A stretch of 64,000 nucleotides of DNA from Ligustrum vulgare (Eukaryota; Streptophyta; Magnoliopsida; Lamiales; Oleaceae). The stretch is from the NCBI GenBank assembly GCA_963555705.1, contig OY743181.1, positions 30,198,513 through 30,262,512 of the forward strand, in the 5' to 3' direction. Of the stretch, positions 22,431-34,525 are shown piece by piece; the first letter of the stretch is position 1, and each line of letters opens with the position of its first letter. The notes beneath the pieces are model-generated. The model saw only the letters and a program-made list of their open reading frames with translations, did not search any database and was not told the origin of the DNA. Both the position numbers and the translations under genes were made by a program.

Positions 22431-24241
22431 AGTGCTTATGCAAAAAGTCGAGTTTATGACTTTAACCAAGTGCTTTTTAGGAGGCACCCCAAATTTTTTC
22501 TCTTTTGCTTTACTTTACTTCTTTACTTTCTTTTTAATTATTTGTCAAACTTTTGTAGGTAACAAATATTTTTGAAAATCCTAAGAGACATTGTCTTCAA
22601 CAAATTTGGGGGTGAACTACATTCGGCGAAAGCTTATGTCAATTTCAAACATCACAAGCAAGCATCAAATCAGGATAAGTTTTATTAACTCTTTTCTTCT
22701 TTACATATTGTTTCTATTTTCACATTGAGGACAATGTGTAATACAAGTTCGGGGGTTTTGACTTCATTTTGCACTTTATCATATTAGATAACCTAGCCGG
22801 CTTAAGATGTTGTGATGTTTGATTTTGTTCCTTTTATTTTGGATATTAACATGCTAGATAGCCTTGTCGGCTCAAAATGATTTGATATTTGAAATTGCTG
22901 ATTAATTCACGAATTATGATCGAATATACTACTTGTGCCTATTTTTTTATCAATTACTTATCTATGAGTGATCCTAAGTTCTCTTGAGCACAATAGTCAT
23001 AACTAATTGTTGTTGAGATTTGGAATCTATTGAAGTTCGGAGAAATTCGTGAAGTAGAAAAATTAGGTTGTGAGCTTGCATTTTCAATTTTTATCAACCT
23101 ATCCAATTACTTTTCAATGCTCTTAATCTCTTGATCCTTTGTGAGACAAATTTGGGGGTGGTCAATCCGGTAAAGGAAACGGTCTAGATGCGTAGTGATT
23201 CCATGCATGCTTGATATGAATTTGTGTGGAGTGTTGTTGACGTTAAGTATAAGCTAAGTGATGACCAAATGCTAGAGATCTAAGCCCATTTTAATTATTG
23301 CATTGCCCTATCTCGTAGCCTTTTTGACTCGAGTAATTAAGCCTGTTGGAGTATCTTGAAACTTGGTGCCTTAAGTTTGAAACTTGGGAGTCACCGGTCT
23401 AAAGCTCGCTATATGGGTCAATTAGAAAGCTTAAGGAGTAGGGTACACACACACACTTTGAAAAAAAAAACATACCATCATCATTTCCTTTGCTCAATAA
23501 GTCTACCTCACTTCATAGCCTTTTTTACTAAAGTTATTAAGTCCGTAGGGGTATTTTGAAACCTGGTACCCTTTGATCTTAAAACAATCGAGGAGTTGCC
23601 GACCTAAAGCTCGCTACATGAGTCAATTAGAAAGCTTAAGGGAGTGGGGAAGTCAAGAACAATCATCACATTAGTTTGTAGAAATCATGCATTTGTATTT
23701 ACATAAGGGCTTAGATTAATAGTGGGTTTGAATTGCTTGGTATAAACTTTAATGTTGAAGTACTCATCTAGTGGAGAGTCACTGCATAGCTAGATTGTTG
23801 AGATTACCGGTAAGTCACAACCAAGCTTTAGTGGAAAAAGAAATGTGTGAATTGAGAGTTATCTCTAGGATGGCATCTCGGGAGAGAAAAGAAATAATTT
23901 GGGGGGATGAATGATACGAGAGGGACATGATTGAAATTGACCACTAAGGGTGGATAGTATTGTTTTTTATCCTTCCTACAATGTTTCTTTGAACCTTAGT
24001 GATAATTGGAGTGACTATGCGCGCGCACGCGCGCACACACACACACCGATCAAACATGAGATAAGCTCAACTTCTTTTTGTAGTATTATTTTGAAAATAT
24101 AATTGTGAATTAATCATGCAATTTTACACTCAAGCAAGGATTTGCAAGTTCTCTAGCATTGTTTATCACTCATTCATCCGTACTTATTATGCTAGTAGAT
24201 ACTCTTGCTCGAGACGAGCAAGAGTTTAAGTTTAGGGTATT
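22431..24241 (+). other. Long 3' untranslated interior of the non-autonomous element
   Basis: About 1.8 kb carries no recognisable protein. It contains repeated phrases: GATAACCTAGCCGGCTTAAGAT at 22788-22809, similar text at 22855-22876, and two copies of an approximately 190-bp unit with AAAGCTCGCTA...GTCAATTAGAAAGCTTAA near 23400 and 23605. 'aatttgggggtg' words at 22601 and 23149 resemble the purine-rich text found before Athila 3' LTRs. A GCGC/ACAC tract lies at 24019-24047. Confidence 0.6.
24019..24047. repeat. Alternating GC/AC microsatellite
   Basis: A run of alternating purine-pyrimidine (GCGCGCACGCGCGCACACAC, continuing) about 28 bp long, a composition able to form Z-DNA. It lies about 195 bp before the 3' LTR. 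Confidence 0.9.
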
Positions 24242-25605
24242 TGTTAAGTGCATTTTTATACATTTAAATTAACATATTTTGGAATATCTTGAGAAAATAT
24301 CTACTAATTTATGCATATTTTGTGTTTAAATAGGTTAATATCCAAGTTTGAAGCCAAAAATCACAAAAGAAGTGCAAATTATGCTGAAATTGGAAGTTTG
24401 AGGACCATTTTGTCACTTTCAGGAAGTTCTGGACGAGCTGCGCAATTAGCCGAGGGACCAAATTGCAAGATTTCAAAAGTTGAAGGACCAAAAGTGCAAT
24501 TTTAGAAGGAGTTATTTGAAAGAAATTTGAGAATTTGGGGACTTAATTGATCATCATTGAAAGATGAAGGACCTCATGGAAATTACAAAAGGACTTGGCT
24601 GCAAAGACCATGGCTCAGCTGAACCACGCGAACGCGTGCTCTGATCCGAGCCCCGCCTGCGAACCATGGCTCGAAACGGACCCGGGACCAAACTTGGTCC
24701 CGGATTTTTGGCCGCGGGATCGCGTGATGTAGCACCGAGCCATTGCACATATTAAAAAAAAAAAAAAATTTGGGTCAACCCGGTTCTGCCCATTTCACTG
24801 TGTACACGGATTTGTGCGTTTTTTAGGGTTTTTGGTTGATTTTTGGGATGATATAAATACCCAACTTCCTCACTTTGCAAAATCATGTAAGTCTTGCCCC
24901 TTTTCATTTTTTTCTTTATATTTTTCCTTGTATTTTGCTCGCTACTTTGTTTCTTTTAATGCATTTAAGTTTTTAAAGTATTGTGATTTTACTTGCTTTG
25001 TTTAATTTCAAGCTTATTATTGTTGTTGAAATTTCATTATTAATCTTTTAAGTTAGTTTGTTGTTAAAATGATTTTGTTAGTTGTTAAATGTTGTTGTGA
25101 CTTTATTATGAGCTCATTTTGTTTATGGGCTAAATAGTATATTGTTGGGATGATTGACGTTACTTAACTTCACTTAGTTATTTTAAGCTTAATTATGTAT
25201 TTTGAGTTATTTACTTTCAAGCATTTGAATTTATGATTATTGTTTTTTATTATTGTGTACTTTGATTTATGTTTATTGTCTTGTATTTGTCTATCTTAAG
25301 TAGTTAATTTTATTTACAAAATTTCAAATTAATTAAGTGTTATTTGAGTGCAATCATGAATCCCAACTTTTTAATATTTCATTTTCTTTATTGTTGTTAG
25401 AATTTAAAGTTAGTTTGTTTATATTTTATTTTCACTAAAAAAAAAATTCAAAAACATATTGTGTGACTTTGTTGTTAAAATTAAATTAACTAGAGTGTGT
25501 AATTGAGTATACATTCCTCGTGGGGATCGACAACCCGGACTCAAAAAGTCCACTTTATTACTTGAATGCGATTCGTGCGCTTGCGGTACACGATATTAGC
25601 AAACA
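24242..25605 (+). repeat. 3' LTR of the non-autonomous element
   Basis: The LTR is 1364 bp and nearly collinear with the 5' LTR. TATA box TATAAATA at 24852-24859, CpG boxes at about 24625-24735. It ends GCAAACA, immediately followed by the TSD TGATG. Confidence 0.9.
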
Positions 25606-25821
25606 TGATGTAAAATGAGTAAATTATGTCAAATAAATGTGATCAATTTAACTAATTGTTAATTAAAAAATAACTATGAGAAAAATACTAGACCAAGAAG
25701 CAATGCAGGGAAACAGAACAAATGAAACCAAATAGTTGAAGAATGGAAGAAAATGAAATGAGCAAAATTTCTCACCAAAAGTAAATCAGGGGTTTTGTAA
25801 AAAGCCCTCATCTAAAGAACA

Positions 25822-26493
25822 TGTTCGCTATAAATACACCGCAAGTACACGTGTCGCATACAAGTAATATTGGACCAGTGAGTCAGGTTTATCAATCCCA
25901 CGTTGATTGTCTATTCTAATTACACTCTAGTGCGATCAATTTCAACAATAAACATACACACAATAAAGTTTTGATTCTGAAAATGTGATAGACTTAAAAC
26001 TAAATCCACAATAAATTAATTAGCTAAATGGAAAATAAGGGATGAATTGATGATAAAAGAGAGTTGAGATTCTTGATTCCACTTTACCTTCACCTAATTG
26101 AGCTTTCAACACACAAATTGAAATGTCATTTACTATCATGTTAAATCCGATTTTCCAAGTTTAGTTAATTTCCTCTCTTGAATGAAATTAACCCTAATTA
26201 GTGGAATTAACCTGTTATATCTCTATATCGATTAAAAAAACTCAATGGATCATCTAGGGTTTAAGGTATATATCTATCATTAACAAGAACATAGAGCATT
26301 TATTGTATTGATCTAGAATATACAACAATTTCTTAATAATTACACATTCCATAAAATCCAAGCATTAATTTGGCCAAAATAAATGAAAGACAATAAATAC
26401 AACAATAAATGTACAAGACAACAAATAACTTAAATTCTAAATGCAAGCATTAATATCAATTAAACTAGGTTAAGCTTCCTCAATCATCCCAAC
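25822..26493 (-). mobile_element. Athila-type LTR, 3' half, minus strand
   Basis: The inverse of this block ends TATAGCGAACA and contains the Athila LTR phrases 'ggattgtctatttcaat', 'cctagatgatccattgag' and a GGTCAA...ATTCTTGATTCC-like region in inverted form. It is cut at 26494, where a chromovirus LTR begins, so the rest of this LTR was displaced by that insertion or lost later. Confidence 0.7.
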
Positions 26494-28917
26494 TGTTACG
26501 CCCTAGGTTCCGTAGAACGGGGGACGCCACCTTGTCCTTTATAACTAACTTTTGAATAAAATTTTGTTGCGGAAATAGCTAAAATTTAAACATCACATTC
26601 ATTAATTGATAATTTATAACTATAACTCAAATTAAAACAAATTTATTTGAAACAATTTATGAAATCCCAAATCTCAACAAAATGAAATAACCAGATTCAA
26701 TAAAAGTGACTTTCAAAATAACTTAAATTAAAGATTTACCACCACTACCTTTCATTTTCCACCGTCTCCGATATCTGTAAATGCTGTTAAAATAACGGGT
26801 GAGCATTTTGAAAGATATACTCAGTAGACTCTTCGCCAATAATTAATTTACAAAATAATTAAACACGTAATCATGCAAATAATACAGTGACATTCTCTTC
26901 TTAATCATAAGTATCACATAGTGAGTGCAAATGAACATATTCTTGTCTTGTCTCGTGCAATAAAACATATAAGTTGTGACATGTATAACATAAATTTCTC
27001 ATTTTATCTCATAAGAGATATTCTTGTCTTATCTCATGCAATTAAGCATATAAATCACGTAAATTCACAAAATACATTCAATTATAATTTAAACTAATTA
27101 GTGGGGGCGAGTGTACCTCAAACTTAACGAATTCACAAAAAGTGGAGCGGGAATAGGACGTCAATCTCTTGATTCACCAAATGTTTCGTCTAGCCAAAAG
27201 AAAATTAATTTAGATTAGTACATTCGAAATTAAAGTTTAAAGTGACAAAATAAAACTTGAGGAATAAATTTTAATTTTAAAGAAATTGGAAATTTGAAAG
27301 TATAGGACTGAAAATGTATTTTCAAAACTTAAGGGTTGATTAGAAGTATTTTAAAACTCAATAGGGGCATACTGATATAGCTTAAAACTACAGGGGCGGA
27401 ACAAAACGTTTTAAAAATTGAAAGGACTGAAATAACATATTTTTGAAACTTGGGGTTTAAAAGCAATTTTCAAAACTTAAAAAAAAAATACTCCCTCCAT
27501 CCTACAAAGATAGGCCTGTATACTATTTTCGTCCGTCCCATAAAGATAGGTCACTTACCATATTGAGCATGTATTTAATTTTTCATTTCCTCATATGCCC
27601 CTAATTAATGTACCTTGGTAATAATCCAAATCAACTACCTTGACATTTAGTTTGAATGAATTAATGAGTCTTTGGAATTAGTATAGGGGTATATTTGAAA
27701 AAGTATAGATAAATTTATTATTTCAACTATATTAACTACCATTTCTTAATCTGTGTGAAAATGGGAACATGCCTATCTTTGTGGGATGGAGGAAGTACAA
27801 GATAGATACATATCATTTCGGGTGACGAGTCCTCCGATTCCACCTCCGACTGAAGGGTCGGCGATAGTGCCACCGTCATGTGGTAGCTCCGGTGTATGGG
27901 TGAAGTGGCTGGGGTGGATTTGGTGTCTTTTGGCAGAAATAGCTGAGGCTAGGAGGTTCGAATTTGGGTGGTTTCTCCTGCGGCAATCCAGCTAGAAATG
28001 GGTTGGGGTTGAGGTAAGGTATGGGTTATTTTGATTCTTAGGTTTTTGGGTTGTTTTGGTGAATTTGAGGGTGATTTTGAAAAGGACATTGGAGGTTTGG
28101 AGGCTGGTTTTGCTGGTGGTGTGTGAGAGGTTTGTCCTTCCCAGGTTTGTGGGAGTGGTTTTGAAATCTATAGTTGAAAAATCGGTTTGGTAGTGTGGTG
28201 ATGGAGTTCAGATTGTGGGAGGTGTGGTTAGGTGATGAAGGTGGAGGTGGAGGTTTGGGTGATGGTGGAACTAGTGTCAGTGGTCGTGTGGCTGCCGTGG
28301 AGTAGTGTTAGAGAGGAAAAAGTTCATACTGCTGGATTTTGTGGTGTCGTGAGTTTTTGAGGGGGAGTATATGTTGTTGGTTGTTTATTAATTTTGGGTA
28401 AAATGTGGTGACTTCTGGTTTGGTAAATGTTGAGGGAATATGCAAGGAGATAATGGCTGAATGAGGGAACTGAGGGAGAGGTTAAAGGGATGCAGATCAG
28501 TTATGGGCGTGTGAGGGGGGGTGGATTTTTGGAAATAATAATCATCCATGAATGGATAGAGCTAGTGACCTGGAAAGAGAGAATTTCTGGGAAGAAACAA
28601 AAAAAAAAAAACGTGGAGAGTTGTAGTAATATTTGGGCTTATGGGGTTGGGTTGGGTTGAAATAGTTTGTACTCAAAATAATTTAAATTTGGACTTAAGA
28701 TAATTAACACTTGGACTTAAAAAATAATAATTTGTGATCTTGGAACACTTTTCATAAATTTTGGAATTTGAAAAAGATTAAAAATAAATTTAATTCACTT
28801 AATCATGGTTAGACGAATACTCTTTTAAAATAAATGAGAGAAGTCGTAGCGACACGTCTTTAAAGATTTTTAAATATTTTATTTAAAAAAAGTAACGAAG
28901 AATTCCTAATCACTACA
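26494..28917 (-). repeat. 3' LTR of a chromovirus (Tekay/Del-like), minus strand
   Basis: On minus the LTR starts TGTAGTGATTAGGAATTC next to a polypurine tract and ends CTAGGGCGTAACA. Start, end and body match the solo LTR at 47440-51009 and the LTR piece at 41198. Length is 2424 bp. A Stowaway element is inserted at 27491-27795. The Gly/Val-coding plus frame at 27786 is chance within this LTR. Confidence 0.8.
27491..27795. mobile_element. Stowaway MITE (Tc1/mariner)
   Basis: The ends are CTCCCTCCATCCTACAAAGA and, inverted, CTTCCTCCATCCCACAAAGA, the classic Stowaway terminus. The dinucleotide TA flanks both sides (27489-27490 and 27796-27797). Length is 305 bp with no coding sequence. Confidence 0.95.
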
Positions 28918-28930
28918 ACCCTACCCCCTT
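28918..28930 (-). promoter_or_regulatory. Polypurine tract of the chromovirus
   Basis: On minus, AAGGGGGTAGGGT directly precedes the LTR start TGTAG, as expected for the plus-strand primer of an LTR retrotransposon. Confidence 0.75.
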
Positions 28931-29050
28931 AAAATAATTTTGTCCTCGAAATTTAAACTTACTTGGTCTAAAATACCTAGATACTTGGCCAGAATTTCTT
29001 CTTCTTTTTCTCAGGTAGCCTCATCGCTACCATATCTACCCCACTGGATT
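28931..29050 (-). pseudogene. Chromovirus pol C-terminus (after the solo-LTR insertion)
   Basis: The minus text reads QWGRYGSDEAT followed by a Glu/Lys-rich stretch and then a phenylalanine-rich end close to the polypurine tract. This matches the very end of chromovirus integrase/chromodomain proteins, where 'W...EATWE' is usual. The Trp codon after EAT is a stop here. The upstream part of the same frame continues at 32239 on the other side of a 3.2-kb solo LTR. Confidence 0.7.
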
Positions 29051-32000
29051 TGTAACACCCTAAGTTCAAAAATCTTAAACTTAGGTGTGTTAACTTCTCT
29101 TTACTTAAATGCGGAAACAAATCATTTAAAATTTCAGCATTTTCATTTTCAATTATAAAATTTTACAGAAATTTCGACAGAGTCTCCTCTATAACTTGGA
29201 CATAACCAACCTGTAGAGGGACATCATACCCATATTAAATATACAAATTCTCAACTCATTCAAATTCAACATTCAACATCCAACCAAAATTCCAAAATCA
29301 ACTTCAACATCAATTCCCAAACTCAACAATAATTCCTTGAAGTAAATAATTTTTAAACTTATGAAATATGATATAAACTAATCACAGCGAAATACCACAA
29401 CTTATTTTAACTAAAACCGACAACTAATAAAAATAATTTATCAACTAATAAAAATAATTTAGTGAAAGCCCTTGATTCATTCTTAAAGGAAATTGAATTA
29501 TGAGTAGAACTGTCTGAGCCTGTCGCCAAGTACTCTCCTCGGATCACCTAACTTTCATCACCTGAAATGTTGGGGAGGGATTGGGGTGAGCTAAAACTCA
29601 GTAAGTAAACTTTATGCATGTAATGCATGCTTATGACATTAGATGATTTAAAAATTCGAAATATGTATCCCCATTTGCTTTACTTTCCAGAACTTTCAAG
29701 CTTTTCAGACTTTCACTTGACATTTCAAAACTTTCACTTCATTTCCATCGTGAGCTCACTTGGTGTATCTTCCAGTCAATCAGATAATAGTGGGTAATTC
29801 TTATTTGGAACAAGATTAACATTCACATTTCCACCGCAAAGCGGTTTAACAGTCCACCATAAAACTGTTGAACATTCCGTTGCAAAGCGACTTAGCTCGG
29901 GTACGCCGGTCCCCCGCCCCCCATTTCCCACTCGCATCTTTCATGAACTAGAAGTACACCCATTCTTTCTTAAAAATACTTGGGATACATAACTTTTGAA
30001 CAAACTTGCATCTTGACACATTTCTTTCATTTAAAAAAAACATTTGACTTCCCAATTTCTATGCCAATGCATGCTTGATGATGCAATGACATGATAATGT
30101 GCCTGCTTGAACATTCTTCTTAATAACATATACTTTCACAAAGTAAATGAAATTCATCAAAGCAAGTAAGTTGTAAACAGTCATTTACACATTTCACATT
30201 TACATTTAACTTCTATGAAAATAGGGGAAGTTTACTTACCTGACGTCTTTTAGTATTTACCGTTATCTTGACTTGCAAGTGGAAGAGTCTCAGATGCCCG
30301 CGACGTCAATGTACCAAATCTCCTAATTATTTCCATTCATTAATAACATATTCTTTTAGTTTAAAAATCACAAATCTCATTCTTCTAATATTAATAGAAC
30401 TTTCAATCGAGATCAAAACCTCAATTTAACCTAATTGTGACCTTCAACTATGAACAACACATACATTATCACATTCGAAATAGGGGATTAACTACATATA
30501 CAATAGAAAGTTTTCTGGTCTTTTAAATTCAAACTCAGATAAATATATCAACTTAAACCAAAATTAACCAAATTCTTATTAGCAACTCTAACCATTCATG
30601 AATTTTTCCCAAAGTAGAAAATCACAAATTTCCACTCATAGTTAAACACGAACAATAAACTAACAAGCTTAAATTCATAATTTTTCAAATTTTGAAAAAT
30701 TAATCCATATAAACTTAAAAATCTGAAAATTGACAATTTAGCTTCGAAATTTAAACTAAGTCTAAATCTGAGTTTAGACACATGTCTATATATATATGCA
30801 TTATCCAAAATTCCAATTAATAAATTCGAAATTTGACTATAACGCGAATTTGAAAATACATAAAATATACATATATATAATTATCCCTAAATCTGAATTT
30901 ACAATTATAAGTCTGAAATTATAGATTAATCTGAAATCAGAAACTTTAAACAAACATTTGAAGAAATCTGAGATTTATACTTAAGGAAGATATTTACATT
31001 GATACATACATATATAAACATTACCCAATTCTCCAATTTAACAATTATAATTCGAAAATGCCACTAACTTAAATTTGAAAACACACACATTATAACTCAA
31101 ACTAAAATATTTAACTTAACTCAAACTTTACTAAATATCAATTTACCATTTTAAACATTATAAAATCTGAATTTTACTTGTATGTATATGCATTACCCAA
31201 ATCAAAAATTTTATATTTCTTACCAAAATTTAATATGAACTTCAATTAAACAAATTTATAATTTTCGAAATTTAAAACTTACCATAATATCTTTTGCACC
31301 TTAAAAACATCAAAATTCCTAAATTGAAACGGAAGCAATTAATTAAACGATTAATTTCATATTTCCAAAATCTGAAGTTGATATACACATTCACAAAATT
31401 TTCCCTCAAATTTCGAAAATCACCATTTCTAAATCAAAATGAAACTAAACATTTCAATTACACTAATTAATTCATAAATTTTGAAATCTGAAAATTAGTC
31501 TACATAAACTAAGAAATCTGAATTATACATGAGGTTCATATATATACATCAATATATGCTTACAACTCCATATATACATACAACAATTACACGTGTGTTG
31601 TGTGTGTGTTGTGTCGGACGTGCGTGCGTGAGTGTTATCGGAGGAGGGCGAAAATGGGGTCCTTACCGATGTTGGGGAGGTGGTCTCCAGTGAAGTGGTC
31701 GGCGCCGGAAAGGAGGGTGGCGGTGGTCGAAGGCGAGAGGGAGAGGTCGCGACAGAGAGAGCTGAGAGAGAGATGAGGGACGAAACTTAGAGTGAGAGAG
31801 GCAGGGGAGAGTATCGGGTGAGAGAGTGGGATCCGGGTTCGGGAATAGGGTAGGGTTTTAAATTTTAACTTTCGAAATTTGTAATTAAGTCCCTCACTCT
31901 CCCCATGCACATAGGTAGGTCCATAACTTCAATTTAGTCTACAATTACCACAAAATCTTCCCCACTTTTAATTTAACACAATTAGGTCACTTACAATTTA

Positions 32001-32238
32001 ATCAAATAAAAATTATAGCATGCTTAGGTAATAAAACAATTAATCACATAAAATTGCACGTGAACAATTTATAAACTTTCTAATTGGCACATTAATCGAA
32101 ACGGCGTCCAAGTCCTTCCACTGCAAATTAATTCAAATTATAGACATTAAAGATCATAAATTTATAATTTATAATAACATTAACATAAATATTACGTGAA
32201 ATTTAAAATTGCACGTAAAAATGAAAAGCGGTCTTACA
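29051..32238 (-). mobile_element. Solo LTR of a second chromovirus family, 3.2 kb
   Basis: The ends read TGTAACACCCTAAG...GGTCTTACA on plus, that is TGTAAGACC...GGGTGTTACA on minus. The 5-bp TSD GGATT is perfect (29046-29050 and 32239-32243). It splits one codon run of the host chromovirus pol. Inside, on minus, lie a GC-rich leader with CTCTCTC repeats (31620-31850), an AC-rich microsatellite near 31580 and the 'ggcgtacc' region near 29900. No primer site or internal domain is present, so it is a solo LTR left by recombination. Confidence 0.85.
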
Positions 32239-32769
32239 GGATTTGACTAGTGAAATCTCTTTATTTCTTAAGACGTAGACTTTCCTTTCTATAATGCATA
32301 TAGGTGTCTCCTCATAGGATAGATTCTTTTGAATCATAATAAACTTAAAGTTCACCACGTGACTGGTATCGTAAGTATACTTTCTCAATAAAGAAATGTG
32401 AAAGACATTGTGTATAGTCGAGAGTTCGGGTAGCACTGCCAAACAATAAGACACGTTACCCACTTTCTCTAATATCTCAAATGACCGATAAAACGAGGCC
32501 TTAATTTTCCTATCTTGCCGAAATGAATAGTGCCCTTCACAGGAGTTACTTTCAAGAATATTTTCTCTCCAATCTTGAATTCCAAGTCTTTTCTCCTTTG
32601 ATTGGCATAGCTTTTCTGTCTGTCTTGGGCGGCTTTAATTCGCACTCTGATCTTGTCAATAGCCTCTACAGTCCTTTTAACTAATTATGGACCCAATAAC
32701 AGTCCTTTCAATCGGCGATCGACATCTTCGCCCATATAATGCTTCATATGGTGCCATACCAATGGCAGC
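32239..32769 (-). pseudogene. Chromovirus integrase C-terminal region
   Basis: From 32769 downwards the minus text shows GMAPYEALYGR (end of the integrase core, with the usual PYEALYGR signature). After stops and frame changes come a Lys/Arg-rich section and VLPELSTIHNVFHISLLRKY, then LRNKEISLVK at the solo-LTR junction. These belong to the GPY/F and chromodomain-linker part of a Tekay/Del-type integrase. Several stops and frameshifts make it inactive. The upstream part of the integrase is cut off by the Athila LTR that starts at 32770. Confidence 0.8.
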
Positions 32770-34366
32770 TGTTGAGTGCATTTTACATGCATATTTCATA
32801 CATTTATGGTAGTACTTTTTGAGTAATTTGGACAAATACCTATTTAATTCTGCATATTTTGTGGTTATATAGGTTTAACATTTAACTTCATGGGAGAAAG
32901 TACAAGAAAGAAGCTAAATGAAAGCTTAATTGAAGAAATGGGAGGAAAAAGAACCAAAACATGCAAAGTAAAGAAGTAAGGGACCAAGGTGTCAATTTTT
33001 AGAAGCTCAAGGCCAGACTTGCAATTAGAAGAGGGACCAGAATGCACATCTCCAAAATTTGAAGGACATCAGCAATTTTACAAGGACCTTTTTGAAAGAA
33101 ATCGAAAAATTTGGGGACTAAGTTTACCTACATTAAAAGCTGGAGGACCTCAATTGCAATTTATTGAAGGACCAAGCGCCAAAACCATGCCCAGCTGAAC
33201 CACATGAACACGTGGCTCGAACCAGGTGGCGCACGTGACTCAGGCCAAAAATCTAACCCGAGAGTTTTCAGGGTTACCATGCGATCCCGCGGTCAACTTT
33301 TTGAAAAAATATTTGGGCCGAACCGATGTGACCCGATTCGGCCCAAACGAGGATCTACGCATTTTTTGGGTATTTTTGAAGGTTTTTGGTTCACATTCTT
33401 CTTGCCCCTTTTTCAATTTAACACATTTCTCTCTCAAGATTTCTTACACTTTCTTGATATTTCTCTTGTAATTATTTATTTTGGTTGATGAATGTCAATT
33501 AATGGGAGAAATACCTACAACATTGAAGAAGAATATTGATGTTTTGAAGCAAAATCATTGTTGAAGGGAAGTTTTATTGTTTAATCTTTATATTTCTTCA
33601 TCTACTTGAGCCGTTGTTGAAATGATAAATTTAATTCTTGAGTTTTATTGTTATTTCACTATGGGCTAAGTTATATTGTGTTGGGATGATTGATGAAGCT
33701 TGACCTAGTTTAGTTGTTATTAATGCTTGCATTGAGAATTTAAGTTATTTATTATTTTGTGCATTTATTGTTGTATTTATTATCTTGCATTTATTTTAGC
33801 CAAATTTATGCTTGGATTTTATGGGATGTGCAATTATTGAGAAATTGTTGTATATTCGAGACCAATACGATATATGCTCTAGGTTTTGTTAAGGATAGAG
33901 ATATACCTTAAACCCTAGATGATCCATTGAGTTATTTTCAAAAAGGTTTAATGCAATTGATGTGTTTTTAATCGACATAGAAATATAGTAGGTTAATTCC
34001 ACTAATTAGGGTTGATTTCACTCGAGAGAGGTAATTGACTAAACTTGAAAAATCAGATCTAACATGTTTAGTAAATCACATTTCAATTTGTATGTTGAGA
34101 ATTCAATTAGGTGATGGTCAAGTGGAATCAAGAATCTCAACACTCATTTATCATCAAGTTATAACAATTTTCTACTTATTTAGTTACAATTGTGATTTTA
34201 ATTTAAGTACTAGAACATAACTCTATGGTGTGACTTTATTGTTGAAATTGATTAAATTGGAGTGTAATTGAAATAGACAATCCTTGTGGGATCGATAAAC
34301 CGAACTCATTTAGTCTACTATTACTTGTATGCGATACGTGTACTTGCGGTGCGTTCATAGCGAACA
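32770..34366 (+). repeat. 5' LTR of the Athila element
   Basis: The LTR is 1597 bp, TGTTGAGTGC...AGCGAACA, collinear with the solo LTR at 9140. It has CpG-rich boxes at about 33196-33300 (CACGTGG, GCGATCCCGCGG). The preceding 5-mer is GCAGC; its partner is lost with the 3' end. Confidence 0.85.
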
Positions 34367-34372
34367 AGTTTT

Positions 34373-34390
34373 TTTCGCCGTTTCCGGGGA
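34373..34390 (+). promoter_or_regulatory. Degenerate tRNA-Asp primer binding site
   Basis: TTTCGCCGTTTCCGGGGA matches TGGCGCCGTTACCGGGGA at 21477 apart from changes in the first bases and one T. It lies 6 bp after the LTR, as in the intact element. Confidence 0.75.
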
Positions 34391-34525
34391 TTGTTTCTAT
34401 TCGAATTACATTTTAGTTGATAATAGGTTTGACAATTAGTTACTTTTATTTCTTGTACAAATTTTATTTTGTTTTGTGTAGGAAATCATCTAATTTCTCT
34501 TGTTGTTTTAGGTTGTCAATAGTGC

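Larger units (their letters stand above)
20128..25605 (+). mobile_element. Complete non-autonomous Athila-like LTR retrotransposon encoding a single unfamiliar protein
   Basis: The two LTRs (20128-21470 and 24242-25605) begin TGTTAAGTGCATTTTTATA and end GCGAACA/GCAAACA. The element is flanked by a perfect 5-bp TSD, TGATG (20123-20127 and 25606-25610). A primer site complementary to tRNA-Asp follows the 5' LTR. The 2.8-kb interior has no gag, protease, reverse transcriptase or integrase. It has one long frame (21663-22430) and about 1.8 kb of untranslated sequence ending near a purine-rich stretch. By layout it is a LARD-like or captured-gene element, mobilised in trans by an Athila-type partner. 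Confidence 0.9.

Noticed and set aside
27786..27995. 69-codon plus frame starting MEEVQDRY
   Set aside because: It begins inside a Stowaway terminus and runs through a chromovirus LTR leader. Chance frame.
33204..33488. Overlapping 60-94-codon frames in three phases
   Set aside because: All lie in the LTR of the Athila element. The CpG-rich boxes reduce stop codons locally.
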